A DNA stretch of 64,000 bases from Schizochytrium sp. TIO01 (GCA_004764695.1 SMSO01000035.1:4612040-4676039); one strand, 5' to 3'; counted from the first letter of the stretch, positions 1 to 13,286 are shown. The notes: generated from the letters alone by a model not told the origin. Numbers and translations are program-made.

Positions 1-696
1 ATAAACGAGATGACTTTTTGAATGTCAAAGTGAAGCATCAAGCAACGCAGGTCCACAAGAAGCATTTAGACCGAAGAGTTAAATGGGTAATACTAGACAG
101 GTACTGGAGAAAACTTCATAATCGACATAAACTACGTTGTACAAGACTTTCGAGACGAGCCAAATGAACCATGGTAGACATTAATGAACTTATGAAGAAA
201 CCAAGGCATAATCTTCAAGATCACAGTAACTAGCCATGAAAAAAATCAAAAAAACATATCAAGAGAATGTTTCCAAAGCAAACAACATAAAATGAAATTG
301 GGTCAAATACCAGTAGCAAAATCTAAAAAGATGATGGGTGTCAAAAAAAGCAGATCAGGTTTGGTAAGTACACCAGACGATAGTTTTCAAACTGGCTTGG
401 CGCATCTAATCGCAACCAGGCCAACTATGTCTCGCCCTCATTATATCGGGCTGCGCACATGCAATTATTATTTGCAAGCAAAGACTTCCCTAGTGAAGTT
501 AGCTCTACTTTGGCAATAAGCGCGGCGAGATTTCGATCAACAATGGGACGATCGCTGACAAAGCGTCGTAGGAAATGAATGTTGGTGATTGATGAGTGGC
601 AATGATGAAGAGAAAGATTAGATATACTCTTCGAGCCAAGAAGGTCCTGCACAAGAACTGGGTTCTCTTGACAAAGAAATAAACAGAATCTCCTTT
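1..696. other. intergenic, downstream of sulfatase gene
   Basis: AT-rich sequence at the window edge. Short open frames exist on both strands (about 75 codons) but none has a recognisable domain. The 3' untranslated region of the sulfatase gene, which is read leftward, probably lies at its right end. I see no RNA gene or repeat. Confidence 0.5.
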
Positions 697-2961
697 TTAC
701 AAGGCCATGGCAACCAAGACAGCAGCGATCAGAGAGACGCCGCCGATATAGTTGTTCCGTACAGCAGAGGAAGGTGAGCTTCCACCTTGGCCATCGTCAG
801 TTGAAGCGACAGATGGTGCAAAGGTTGGCGCGGCACTCTCGCCGGGACTGGTTGGCGCAGGGGTCGCTTCATTTGTAGGAGACGCAGTCTCGCCAACTTC
901 CGTAGGTTCAGACGTGGGTTCTGGAGTGGGTGCAGTAGTAGGTGTTGACGAAGGGGTACCAGTGGAAGGAGCATTAGTTGGTGAAAAGGTAATGTCGCTA
1001 CCAGTGCCCGTGCTAATGGATGCGATGCGCGCGATATCATAACAAACGTTATTGTAAGACTTGCATTCGTCAGCAGCATCACAGGCGGTGGAGTTGCCGT
1101 CAAAAGCTGAGCACTTGCTTCGACTATAACAAACATTGTCCACAGTCATGCAGTGAGCCTCAGCATTGCATGTTGAGCCGGCGGCCAATGTGGAGCAGTT
1201 CAGATACTTGGCACGAATGTAGCCAGACATGGTACTCACAATATCGGCATAGTCAGTGAGATTTGCCAGATTTGTCAACTCAAAGTCATCTGTGTCGTGG
1301 TCATACAGTTCCTGGCGTCCCTCAGGGAGGCCATCTGCAAAATCAACTGCTTCTGCTTCATCACTCCACGGCCACCACTCGGTATAACGGTAGCGTTCAG
1401 TGCGAACACTAAGGCCCATGCTGTCGAAAGTAAGAACGACGTCGCATACTGTTTTGTAACCAGAGGAGTTGAAGCAGGCAGGCTGAACTGAGAAGGCGGA
1501 CTCGACAGGGTATCCCCAGCTGTGTCCTTCTGCACTTCCGAGACGCTGGATGACCTCTGCGGTTTCCTCACTGATTGCGTTTCTGAAGTAGTCGGAAGCC
1601 CTGGAGACACCGGTAATGACGTAATCTTCGTATTCACTCATGGAGATGGGAATACCTGCGAGATCAGCAAGCGTAGGGAAAAGGTCCACAAGGGAAAGGA
1701 AGGATCTGTGGCTGTGCGTTTTTGCCTTAGTCTGGGTTGCACGAGGATCACGGATCCACGCAGGAACACGAGTAGTGAGCTCGTACTCACTGCGTTTGCA
1801 CCATGCGCCGTGCTCTCCGAGGCTCCAGCCATGATCTGCGACGATAGCAACAACGGTGTCGTTTTCCATACCCTCTGAAACAAGCTCGTCAAGAATCTTG
1901 CCAATGTGAGCATCAACATAGTGAATTGCAGCAAAGTAGCCAAGGCTCACGTAATCAACCATATCTGAAGGCTCGGAGTTGGGCGAGTTGTAGTCATCGT
2001 AACTTGCCAGGTTGGGGCAAACACTGTAGGCTTCTGCAGGGACTTCAGCGCCTGGAATTTCGTAGAGATTGTCAGGTGCGTTAGGTGTATGGAGGTCAAC
2101 ATCTGCGTACTCACTACTAGAGAGTCCAAGAAGCTCAAGAACATCTTCATAGTGGTTTGAAGGGACCCAAAATGGGAGATGCGGGCGGTGGAAGCCAACA
2201 GCCATAAACCACGGCGTACCAGCGGTATTCTTGTTCTTGAGAGCGGACATTTTGTTAATGGCCCACTTGGAGCTGACAACGTCAACAAGGGTGTTACTGA
2301 TAGGCGACGTACTGGGCACCTTGCACACAAGGTTGTTATCGCAGGACGGCTTTGTGGTTGGGGACCGAGACGGTTCAGATTCGTAGTCGGCGTTGACATT
2401 GTCGAAGGCCTCATTGTTAGTAGCAACGTAGTGGAAGATTTTCGAGACACCTGCGATGTAGTAGTCGTTGTCGTAGAACCAGTCGGTGATGAGCAGGTTC
2501 TCACCACTGAAAAGCACAGCATCCTCGTTACTGCTGTCGGTGTTAGTGTGATAGGCCAGCGACATGGGATCGCGGGCAGTCAAGAAAGATGCTCTTGAGG
2601 GTCCGCACAGTGACTCTTGCGTGTAGGCGTAGTCGAATTGCTGCGCGGCATATTGGCTGGCCCAGGAGTCAATTTCCGGCGTCAAGTCCCATGTTTTGTT
2701 GTAGGACTTGGATTCGGGGCGCATATCGTCAACAACGATGAGCAGGACATTGAGAAGGTCTGAGGTCGATGTTGAGGCAGCCTTTCGCCTGGCCTGTAGT
2801 GTGGACCTTGATTTCCAGTAGGCCTGTCTATCGTTCTCACCGTCAAAGTTGTCGTTGGTGAAGTCCTCTTCCAGGGCATGGCAGCCTGCGAAGCTTGACG
2901 AGGCCACTGCAAGCAGCGCCAGGACGACCGATGCGGCCTTCCATGTTGTGGGAGTATTCAT
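697..2961 (-). CDS. secreted sulfatase, iduronate-2-sulfatase-like, with Pro/Thr-rich stalk and hydrophobic tail
   Basis: Single-exon gene of 754 residues starting at ATG. Residues 1-29 form a signal peptide, so the protein enters the secretory pathway. A buried strand ending in VVDDM (Asp78-Asp79) gives the metal-binding aspartates. C119-G-P-S-R123 is the C-x-P-S-R sulfatase signature, whose Cys is converted to formylglycine. GFHRPHLPF (257-265) and ADHGWSLGEHG (375-385) match the iduronate-2-sulfatase/choline-sulfatase branch. The enzyme should hydrolyse sulfate esters, probably on an extracellular polysaccharide, but the substrate cannot be read from sequence. A Cys-rich segment (about 610-650), a Pro/Thr/Ser-rich stalk (about 660-720) and a final hydrophobic stretch (736-754) suggest a GPI or membrane anchor. 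Such PT-rich stalks are frequent in stramenopile surface proteins. The start is firm because no longer in-frame ATG exists. Confidence 0.93.
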   Translation of the reverse strand: MNTPTTWKAASVVLALLAVASSSFAGCHALEEDFTNDNFDGENDRQAYWKSRSTLQARRKAASTSTSDLLNVLLIVVDDMRPESKSYNKTWDLTPEIDSWASQYAAQQFDYAYTQESLCGPSRASFLTARDPMSLAYHTNTDSSNEDAVLFSGENLLITDWFYDNDYYIAGVSKIFHYVATNNEAFDNVNADYESEPSRSPTTKPSCDNNLVCKVPSTSPISNTLVDVVSSKWAINKMSALKNKNTAGTPWFMAVGFHRPHLPFWVPSNHYEDVLELLGLSSSEYADVDLHTPNAPDNLYEIPGAEVPAEAYSVCPNLASYDDYNSPNSEPSDMVDYVSLGYFAAIHYVDAHIGKILDELVSEGMENDTVVAIVADHGWSLGEHGAWCKRSEYELTTRVPAWIRDPRATQTKAKTHSHRSFLSLVDLFPTLADLAGIPISMSEYEDYVITGVSRASDYFRNAISEETAEVIQRLGSAEGHSWGYPVESAFSVQPACFNSSGYKTVCDVVLTFDSMGLSVRTERYRYTEWWPWSDEAEAVDFADGLPEGRQELYDHDTDDFELTNLANLTDYADIVSTMSGYIRAKYLNCSTLAAGSTCNAEAHCMTVDNVCYSRSKCSAFDGNSTACDAADECKSYNNVCYDIARIASISTGTGSDITFSPTNAPSTGTPSSTPTTAPTPEPTSEPTEVGETASPTNEATPAPTSPGESAAPTFAPSVASTDDGQGGSSPSSAVRNNYIGGVSLIAAVLVAMAL

Positions 2962-3564
2962 CTTTCGACCACTTTGATGATGGTCTCTGCGGTTGCTCTC
3001 GCTACTGCGATCACCGCAATTCCAGTTTTGCCGTGTGCTCGGAGTCTTTTTCTGCGCGAGTCGAATCGATCGTCATAATTATTCCAATCCTTCACATTTC
3101 TATTATCTTAAAAACATTTTTAACTTTGTGTGCTGTTTAATTCATTCCTCGAGTTAAGTAAAGGAAAAAGAAAAGGGAAAAGAAGTGGCGGTTCTAGCAC
3201 CTTTTTATAGTACAGCATAAGACAAGGTCTTTAAAACTCCTCTTTTTTCATTCCAAAAATATAAATAAATATTCAAAAACTCCAATCCTTTATTTTAAAC
3301 TAAAATGAAAGATGAAGTACAATTGCAATAACTTCGTGATTGAGCCATCATCCTCCAAAAAGAAGAATGGCACATGGCAACACCACAACGCAGCGCAGCG
3401 CCGCCTTTTCGAAGTCCTTTCCTACTTATCAACGCAGAAGATTCTGCGAAGAGTCACCCCAAAGCCGATGGCGCTTGTCATGGATCTCCTGAGAACTGAC
3501 TCATCGACGCATTCTTCTTCTTCAACTCGCCCAAAACTTTGGTTTCCCTTCAAGTTGGCCTAAA

Positions 3565-3609
3565 AATGAATGAATGAATGAATGAATGAATGAATGAATG
3601 AATGAATGC
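3565..3609. repeat. (AATG)n microsatellite
   Basis: About eleven uninterrupted copies of a four-base unit, read AATG on the + strand. It lies in the gene-poor spacer. Confidence 0.95.
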
Positions 3610-4486
3610 ACTCCTCGCCGGCGAAGAAGAAGTTTGCCGTACTCAACGCTGGCGCGACAGCTTTTTTCGAGGACCTCAGGAGCAGCAGAGCGCGACCGTC
3701 GCTTGATCGCAGAAGAAACCAACGAGAAGGCACAGAAACAATGAAGTGCGTGAATGAGAAGACGCGGAGAACCAGAGAAGAGAACGAGAAGAAGCGAACA
3801 GATGGCTGGCCCCAGAAAGTATTTTGCTTTAGTCTACTTTAGTTTAGTTTATTTTACTTTAGTTTAGTTTATTTTTCTTCTTTCAGCGACTCTAAAGAGA
3901 ATCTATTAGTCTAACTTTGAAAATTATAAATTAAAAACCACATAGGAAAAATGAAAAATAAAAAATGAATTCAGGATGATTTCTTTCGTGAGGATTGAAA
4001 TGAATGAGAGAAAACGATATCTCCAAAGGTTTTTCGTTCTTTTAACTTAAACTCAATACGTAAAAGAGGGAATCATGGTACTTACCGTGTTGACGAGAAT
4101 TGCTTTTCTGTTTTAAAATTTTAGACATAGAGCTGGCTATTGCATATACTAGCCTCTCGTTTAAAAACAATTATTTTAAATTATTTTAAAATGAATTGAA
4201 GAGAGAAAAGAGTTTCTCTGCGTTTGGCAAGTGTGACCGACTCGCAGCCTGACAGTGGCAATGGGAAGGTTCAATAAACTGCTTAGAGACACATAGAGAA
4301 AGAGTCAGGCTTCCAACCTCCAAGCGTGGCCCTACCAAACGAAGCTGTTGAAGTCCATCGTGGATCAGTTCTTCGTTGGTTTCGACGTCTCGTTGAATTG
4401 GCGTATTCTGACGAGTGCATCAGTCAACCTTTTCGTGCTTTTGCTAAAACCAATTCAATTAGTCCATGAAACTTATGAATATCACT

Positions 4487-4573
4487 CGCCCATTCATTCA
4501 TTCATTAAAATACTCAATTTTTCGTTTATTCATTTATTCATTTATTCATTTATTCATTTATTCATATATTCAG
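4487..4573. repeat. ATTC / TTTATTCA interspersed microsatellite
   Basis: A short ATTC run, a break, then about five copies of an eight-base unit TTTATTCA. It is the complement-type relative of the AATG arrays elsewhere in the spacer. Confidence 0.9.
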
Positions 4574-4660
4574 CGTCGCGCCTACGCATAATAAGTCGAG
4601 CGAGCGATTGGACAGGCGGAGTTCCCTTTTGAAGGAAGAGCTCTTCAAGAATCTCGACTG

Positions 4661-4690
4661 CTCTGCTCTGCTCTGCTCTGCTTTGCTTTG
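4661..4690. repeat. (CTCTG)n pentanucleotide run
   Basis: Four CTCTG copies followed by two CTTTG variants. Confidence 0.85.
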
Positions 4691-5487
4691 GTGCTTTTCA
4701 TCACGACTTCACAATTAAACAAACCAAACATCTTGAATCCTGAAACACCCAAATCTCGTCTTCGTTCAACAAGAAGAGAGCTAAGAGAGCTTGAGTGTTA
4801 TGAGATGTCCAAGTTATATTCTTTGTTTATAGATTGATTGATCGATTGATCGATTGGTTGATATCTCGTTGGATCTACTTTCTGCGATCTCCTCAAAACC
4901 CCAGAGCTGTCCAAGTACTCCGCGTTCTCTTCGTAATCGCTCTGGCTCCCGCTTGAGTCGCCTTCGAAACACTTAATGAGCCGTAAATGGTTCCCTTCAA
5001 CAGCATGAGGGTAAACTAATTATCATTACTTGTTCCCTACCTTTGAGCTGTTTATTTCACTTTAAAATTAATTACAAAATAAAACCATTAACAATAATAA
5101 TAATAAAAGATGATGGGTATTTGGCCTTGAGTTCTTTTCACTTCTTTCTTTGCATGTAAAAGTGAGTGAGAACTAACTCTTAAGGGCTTCTTCGCTCGCT
5201 TGTTTGACTTCTTTTTGTCTTTGCCTTTGTTTTCCGGTTATTCGGTCGACTGATTCTCGTTAGAGTTTCGGAACCGAAGGAGAAAGTGGACCTTGACGAG
5301 GACTTGGCCATCATTTGGGAGCGAAGAGGCGTTTGGTCTGAGGCACGCTAACGTGTAATGTGCGGTCGAGCATCTCCAAACCAAATCGCAGTAGAAGATG
5401 TACCTCTCTAGCTCGAGTGCGCCACCGCATCACGACGCTTAAAGAAACGTTTTTCCGCATCTGAATACTACCAAAGTCACTTTTCCT

Positions 5488-5530
5488 TCCATCATTCATT
5501 CCATCATTCATTCATTCATTCATTCATTCA
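5488..5530. repeat. (ATTC)n microsatellite
   Basis: ATTC units with two CC-containing interruptions at the left end, then about six perfect copies. Confidence 0.9.
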
Positions 5531-8500
5531 AAACTCTTTCCTTAAAACGTTTTATAAAGATCCGCCGACATCAGTTCTCTTAGTTCAAAATGAACTTTGG
5601 GAAAGCTGGCCCTGTTATGTCCACTCAAGACGAACGAGCCTAAGAACAAACCGCGCAGATCCTCATTACGGTCCACGGATCGATGCTCTTCCGCGTAGGA
5701 TCCTCGAATACCTGCTCCGTCAAAGAATGCGACCTCCAAGAAAGCGAGGATCCCACTCTTTGAAAGTTTTCTCGTCGACGCTATCGCAAAACCGTATAAC
5801 AACAGCATAGGGACCACTACTACTACTACTAGTATTACTAATGCTGCTATTATCATTATTAGTAGCACTACTACTTGGTACCTAGTTGCCGTACCATTCC
5901 GCGGCTCTTCCTCCCGTTCAGCCTCTGAAAGAGAACAGAACAGCGCGATTCTTTTGGCGTCTGCTTTCTTTTCTCCCCGAACGAATGACAGCGAAGGAAT
6001 TAGGTACTCGCTCGTGCATACTCCTAGGAGCCGCTCCGCCGAACGCGGTGCCTCCACACGTCAGCCTGGGGCCGAGCCCGCGCCACAGCATACGGCCCCG
6101 TCGCATCGCTTAAGGCTGTGTTTTCACTCAGAGTTGAGTTGTTGAACGCGCTGCGCTGTTCTTTAATGTTTGGGGTCATATGGAGACCAAATACTTACTT
6201 AAAGTGCGAGGCGAGCTCTGGGTTTCTTGGAGGCCTTTCAAAAGTCGGCGATTCCGTCTGCGCGGCAGCAGCAAATGAGACCCGAGGTTGTCCAAGATCG
6301 ATGTGGTCGGGGGCGATAACCATCCTGAGAGGTGCGTAATTCTTTGAGCAGGTTCGCAGCAGGATGGAATGGAATGGAATGGATTCAAGCGGATAAGGGC
6401 TTTCTACTGGAAAAGATGGCGCCCCGTAGCCGAGATAAACAAAGAGTGCTAGTGCCTGGATAACGAGGCCTAGGGCTTTTATCTTTTCTTTTCTTTTTTC
6501 TCTCTTTCACTTTCATGATTTATCCCTTTCCTTTTTTTTTAAATTAAAAATGAATCAATCAAACCACTCATCATAGGCCGATCTATCTATATTTGAACTG
6601 TAAAGAGCAAAATTGAGAAAAAGAATCATCATGTGATCTTTGGTTTTGTTTTTAAGTTTAAAATATAGACAACATCATCATTTAACAGCGCTAAAAACAG
6701 TGAAAAATGAGCATACCGTAACTTGTTCTTCTCTAGAGTACTAAAAACAGTGGAAAATGAAGGTAATATATTGTAACTTGAGGAAGGTGGAAAAAGGGCA
6801 AAACAAAGGTGGGAGGTGTGCGGAAGACAGATGGGGCTCCATTGGATTCGAGTCCAAGAACCGAGCCCAGCTTTGCTCAAGGCCAGCTCAAACCTTGGAG
6901 CCTGCCTGAGATTTCGAGGGTCTCAGAAACAGGTGCGATCTCGTGCAGCTGCTTCCGCGTTGGCCTTTCAGGGTTGTACCTATCGCCCAGGCCACAGCCG
7001 TGGTCCTTTTGCCAAGGTCAGGCACGTCGTTGTCACTGCCCGGCGGGTAGACGGTCTCCCTTTGATAGCAGTCACCTAGCGCCGACTAAGGTGGGCGTCG
7101 ATGCTGATACAGAATATCAAATCTTCAAAACGGCGACAGCAACGAAGAAGAATCTCGCTCAGCGAACCAGCTCACCTTAGAAGCTGGACGCACGCAGACA
7201 AACTCGCCGTGCAGCGAAACGATGGCGCGATGAGACCCGCTCTGAGCGGTCGGTTGCACTGGCTGGCGTGACCAAGGCTCCGAGATACAGGTTCTATCTA
7301 TCTCAAGATGATCAACTTTTTCGACTTCGCTCTTTTCATAAAGGTAAACAAAGAAACTCCAAAAGGCCTTTCTTAACTTAAATCTCGCCGAAGAAAAGAG
7401 CGACGAAGTTTCAATTCAATACGCTGCGCTTCTTGAGCCAGACGAAGGAGCAGCTGCAGCAGATTGCAGACTAAGATTGTAGCAGATTATGCATGAACGT
7501 GTTAATGCATCTATCACGGCGTCCTTGAAAGTCGCAGCAGGTGCTGTTCCACAGAGTTAGTTCGTGCGTGCGCCCAGCTGAATCGCCCTTTCTCCACTCA
7601 CTGTGAGCGGTAGAGTCGGCCGGTGCACACCCCCCTCATCCATGGCGATACTCGGTTCAGGATCTCAAGATCATCCTGAAACCCTGAAAGCAATCAACAG
7701 ATTGCACTGCATTGCATTGGACTGGGTACATTAACGTTTGGGGGAAATCACTCGAGAGCAAGGCGCCTTTCGCATGAGGGACATGAAGCAAGGACCGCGG
7801 ACCTTGCGGAATCGCCGTGACACGAGGCTCGCCGCCGGTTTCTTGCGTTCAGGGATCGCCAATACGAAGCTTGAAGAAGAGGCTGTGCTTTGCAGCACAG
7901 TCAAAGGCCAATTCGGTGAGAGCAATTCGTCGTCGATGAGGAGGATGTGTATCGGCTACGAGTATCGAAAGAGGCGTACATGTATGTCGCCCGCCGTGGA
8001 GCGTCAATGCACGGAGCTTTGCGATGATGATGGAGATGTCGCTGCTGTGTCTCGCTCACTCAGAGATTGCAGAATTGCAAGGTTCTGTCGGCATCCTGTT
8101 GCATCTCAACATCTCATTCATCATGGCACGAAATGAGGGCACATCGCGGAATGCTAGTTTGATCGGAGCTTTTCAGAAGACCACTTCTTTTCCTCTCGCT
8201 CTGAAAGCGGCGCCAAGTTCACGCAAGAAGACTCCGCGTGCTGAGATCTTGATCGTGCAGCTCGACCAGTCTGCGTCAGGAATCTCCACTCGAGACCGCC
8301 GCAAGACCCCGGCTTGAGCTGCGCTAAGCTCAAATTGCAATGAATCCCATACGCCGATCTGAAGCATTTCAACCACAGCTATTGCAGAGAACCGAAGGAC
8401 CCTCGAGTTTCCTTCGTCGATTGAGAGAGTATTCTTTTGGGCTTTTGGCGCCTTCACCGGAGCTGAGGAGGACTCAAAGGAGTGCTTGGCACTGAGGTGC

Positions 8501-9971
8501 GCGAAAGTCTAAACGGAGATTTTTATCGTCTAGTTTCTAACCGTTTCTTCTCAAAATTGAGGTCAGGAGGCTACAAATTAGTTCTTGTACTCTCGTGAAC
8601 TCGTTTTTCTGTCATGATGGCCTTTGTTCTACTTGTAATTGTAAAAAGGAAAACAGTATTTTTTTAATATAAAAAAATACTTTTAGTAGTACTAGTAAAC
8701 ATTTTTAATTTCATTTTTATTATTTTTATTAAAGTTAAACAACAACAATAATAATAATAAACCTCATCGGAGGTTCCTACTAGTACCACCTATCGATTGA
8801 TGCTAATAGTAATACTTTTTTTTAAAAGCATACTTTTGGAATCATATTTCAAAAAATATATATAGGAGAATTCTTTGTTAAAGTTCTTTCTTTTTTAATA
8901 TATAATATTTAATTAATTTTTTAAAGTAATAAGTTCTTCCAATGAGACCATGAATAGATGAAAAAGAAAAATGAAGCACTGAATTAAATAAACTTGATCG
9001 CCTTCCGTTTCTTAGTTCACTATTCTCCTTTTCCTACTTGATTCGGAGAATTCAGCTCGATGGAGGCCCACGACTCGCTGTCGCCTATCACGATGCCACC
9101 CTCATGTTCAGTGCTGGGCACAAAGTAATGGCGCGTGCCACTTCACCAGAAGCGGAAGGAAATGTGCGATGGATGGTAAAGTGAGGCTGGAGGGAAACAG
9201 CACTTGCCCTATGTGTGAACTTCAATGCAACTCATTCGCGATGCGCTTCGTTTGAGGTTCAGGAGCTTGGGCTACACGTTGAAATGGACTTCGGGAGCGA
9301 CGATGCATGTTCTGGCTTGAAGAGTTGGAATCCCCCGGCACCGAAACGTCAAGGTTGGCTGGGAGTGACGGACACCCTCTGGCTTGGTTGATCTTCAAGA
9401 TGCAGGAGAAGACCTCGTTGCAGTACCAGGCAGGAACTGGCCTTCAAGTTACTTCGTTATTCCTGGCCCGCTCGGCTGAGGGATCTAGGTTCCCCGCGAT
9501 CGTGCTCCCCAGGAGTGGGCCTGCTAAGCCTGCGAGTTATTATCAAGCCGATTTCTGACACGGCTGCTGCTGTGTAATCCTCTCGAGCGACCTAACAAGT
9601 TTGACCGCAGTTTTGGCCACCGAAAGAAAGTCTTTCCAGTACAAATAACCTCATTTCGCAAGGCCAGGAATCTGCGAGGAAACCCTGTGTTGTGTGCACC
9701 AGGCCTTCCGCAGCTTCCCCAGCCTTGCGCAAATCGCATGGCCGAGCACGGCAATTCAATCCATCAGCCAATCAATCGTCCAATCAGTCGATCATCCAAT
9801 CGGCCAATTGAATCGTTGGAAACTAGCTTCGAGATGGCATCTGCCGACGGAGATACTCGTATCCTCGACTCGCCTTCGCGTTCTGGCAACCAGCGCTGTA
9901 AGAGGTGGCGTTTATAACGCAAAACTTCCCTGAAGTTCCCGCCAGGGCCGCCATCGTTTTACTGCACATCG

Positions 9972-10019
<48 letters not shown>

Positions 10020-10034
10020 TCAATCAATCAATCT
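9972..10034. repeat. (CAAT)n microsatellite
   Basis: About twelve perfect CAAT units, one single-base insertion and three more units. A degenerate CAAT-rich stretch about 200 bases upstream (9755-9810) looks like an older array. Confidence 0.95.
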
Positions 10035-13000
10035 CGGGCCCTCGAAGTCACCAAGGTACGTGCCGCCGGTCTCGAGCCCAGTCGATCTCCAAGCCGTGAG
10101 GCAGAATGGGAATGGAGGCGCCTTCGCGTTCACTGCTACTGCAACTGTGCAATCGCAAAGATTGCTCCGAGAGGCGTGATCTGTGGTGATGATGTTGTTT
10201 AATGCGGCACTTTCGAAACAGCGATGTGCACGCTTGTAGGGTGGCCTCAGCAGAGCAGCTCGAAGTAGGTACGGAGAAGGGAGTTAGTCAGTTAGTTGTC
10301 GATGCCGATCATTCGCTCTGCGGCTTGCCTCGACGACAGTCTGCAGTAGGACTCAGCAGAGCTCGACGAGCAAGCTTTGTTTGCAGATGTTTGCCGGTCG
10401 TGAATTAAGTCAACCAGGTTCAAAGGAGCAGGAGGTATTGGGTTTTCCGCTCACGACGAGGTTCTGTGTTCAGACTGTGTCCTAAATTTCCATCTTAGAA
10501 TGTCACGAACAGAGTCAAAGTGAAACTTTTTAATGTTTTTATTTATTTAATTTAAAAGAATAAAAACTCATAATCATAAAAAGGAACAAAAACTCTTTCC
10601 ATTTTCCATTTTTTTAATTACCATAGTTTAAGATTTTATTAAAATTAGAAGTAGAAATCCTATTCTTATTGCCTTTTAACTTTAAAAAACCTAATCCAAC
10701 TTTTAACTTATTTATTTTGGGGGAAGGATGCTGTAAAGGTAATGTGGATAGATCGAGCTGCCGTTAATTGATACCCTTCAGCCGTTAGTGCATCTGAGAA
10801 GATCTTCTACAGCGAGAACAGAATGAATGAGCGTAACTTCGATGTGACTTGAACATCGTACGAAGTCCGCTGACTTTTGATACGATCTTTGAGACCTCCT
10901 CGTGAAAACTGCCTCGCGAGATCCTGCAACGGAAGCTGCCTGAATCAGCTCAAAGCCAGCCGATTGAGAATACGTTGTGAGCTGCCAACCTGCAGCAGCC
11001 ATATGGTCGGTCTCGGTAGCGTTCACGAAGATCTTCGCTCGTCGAGCGATCGTCCTCGACTTTTGCTGCCTTGAATCAAAAGCGGAGGAGTTCACCATTT
11101 TTCACGCATCGAGGTCACCAAAATAGACGGCAAAATACGCAGCGGTCACAAGTGACACCTAGACAAATTCCAGCAATCCACGACCTCCAAGACCGGCGGC
11201 GACGTCGAACGGGCTGCGAGATACCCGCACCTTGCCCTTGCCGCAGTCAGCCGAGGCCTCATCCTCGACCCCTGCGCGTCTGCCTGCCTTGCGGCGAGTG
11301 GCAGGCCTCCCTCTTCCCGAGCCCAGACAGACAGACAGCAACGAAAGCCAAGTCACTCATGCGCAAGAAGTCAAAGCGAGCCACCATCTTTCGAGCTGGC
11401 CGGCTGGTCTCCAGACGAAAAGGAGGCACCGCATTGGTCCAAACTCCTCCCTCGGGCTGCCTTGAGCGCTGTGCTCTGCCTTTGCGAAACCGAGGCTGAG
11501 GTCGGCGGCCGCGGTTCACGCATGGTGATGCATCATCTCTCGCGCGGAAACTGGCTGCCTCATCGGCGGATCACAGCTGACCGCGCGAAAGACCGAGCCG
11601 TCGAACGCAGGCGTGCTCGTCCGCGACCCGCCCAACTGGCAGTTGGGTGCCGGCTGGCCACGCGAGTAAGCGAGCGAGGGTTTAGCTCGAAGCTCGGCAT
11701 CGGCAGGCCTGCCTACCCGCAGGATGAAAGCCTCGCGATGCCATCGACCATCGCGAGAACTCAAGAACTCACTCAAGCGAAGAACCCACTCGAGCGAAGA
11801 ACTCGGAGACCTTGCTTTCTTTCCTGGGCAGGTACCGCGAGACGGATCGAACGTGTGGTGTGGCGGGAGGAGCCGCGGCGGCGGTGTAGCCAGCGCTCCG
11901 GAGTGCCAATGGGGAAGTTGCGCGGCTCGAGAGTCTTGCGAGAGACCAGCTCTGGTGCGCGATGGATGGATGGGCTTGGTAGCTAGCTAGCTATGGACCT
12001 TGCGGCGCTTCTTCAGCTTGGGTCAAGTGTGATCACGGCGAGGATGGCTCGAAGGAACTTGGCCGCTGCGGAGAACGCTGACTACTTGGCCAACGCGAGG
12101 CTGAGGCGCGCTTTCTCGCAGTTCTCATGCTGTGAGATGACGGACGATCGGTCGATCGTCGATCGATCGATCGCCATCTTTTACAACCAAAAGTTCGAGT
12201 TGGCATTTTCATTTTGTAAAAAAAACAACAAACAATTAAAAAAAACAATCAAACAATCAAACAATAAAATAATAATAATACTAATAATCAGCTCTGTCTT
12301 TCAGTCTTCCTTTCGTTCTCTTTCTGTTTGGGGTTGAGTGGTGCAGGATGAATGAAGTGAGCGAGAGGCGCGATAAAGGCGTTGGCGCGATCGCACTGAT
12401 CATGCTATCGCTTGCGCATCGCCGAACGGTGTACTTGCCGAGTGCTGAGGAGAATGGAATTGAATTGAATCAGAATCGCCGCCACGGGCATTGCAACGCT
12501 GTTGGATGGAGTTTATTCAATCGATCACTCATTCGTTGCTTTCTCACTTACGTACCTACTTTCTTTCTTATTTGTTTCGTTTCGATACTCTAAACAAGGA
12601 GAACTAATCTCAGAGTTTGCTGGCTTCAGCTGCTTTGGATTGTTTGCCAGATCCTTCAACTCGCTCACGGGAAGTGCAGTCTATGGACGTTGGGTCTGAA
12701 TCACAGGTCTCGCAACTGTATGCATTGAATCGCTCCAAATAGAAATGCAGAATTATGGCTGCGTCAGGTCGCTTCTGCTTGTAGATCAGTTGTGAGCCAC
12801 TGAGGCTGTAATAGAAGCCTGAAGTTGTGCTCTTAACTGGGGATAGTTGACGAATTTGACGTTGGCTCCTCGGTACCTCGTGGGTTTCAAGACCAGATGC
12901 TGCAGCAATTGACTTGGGGAAGGTGCCTTCCAACTTGAAAGCATTTATAGCCATGAGTGACTGGTTGATTTGGCCTGGGTTTTGCCCAGATTGCTCGAAG

Positions 13001-13286
13001 GCTTTAGGTCATTGCTTCTGACAGGCCAGTGAGAGTATTTACCATTACTAGCTAATGTCTTTTGACCAGCTCGAACGGTCGTGGACCTTCTCACAGCACG
13101 ATTCCTCACAGACGCGCTCGGCAATCCTTCCTCAAGCTCATCTGTTCGTTCAAGTTGATTGCCATCTCAGCCAGATCCCATCGCAAATCCAACCGGTCAA
13201 TATTAGGTACCTGCCTGCCTACGCTTTTCGAATTGCTCGAGTTTTGGCGAAAGCAAGGCAAACCCTGTGAAGATGCTACGCCGCCC

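Noticed and set aside
5542-6057. 171-codon frame on the - strand with a hydrophobic stretch
   Set aside because: It starts at GTG, and the hydrophobic part is produced by a TAC/TAG-type simple repeat at about 5815-5875. No domain.
6831-6880. T-arm-like TTCGAGT sequence suggesting a tRNA
   Set aside because: No acceptor, D or anticodon stems can be built around it.
11462-11986. 174-codon + strand frame in GC-rich DNA
   Set aside because: Overlaps several equally long frames on both strands, is Arg-rich by composition and matches no family.
12610-12954. 114-codon - strand frame with an ATG
   Set aside because: Possible small gene, but no signal peptide, domain or supporting context; not distinguishable from chance.
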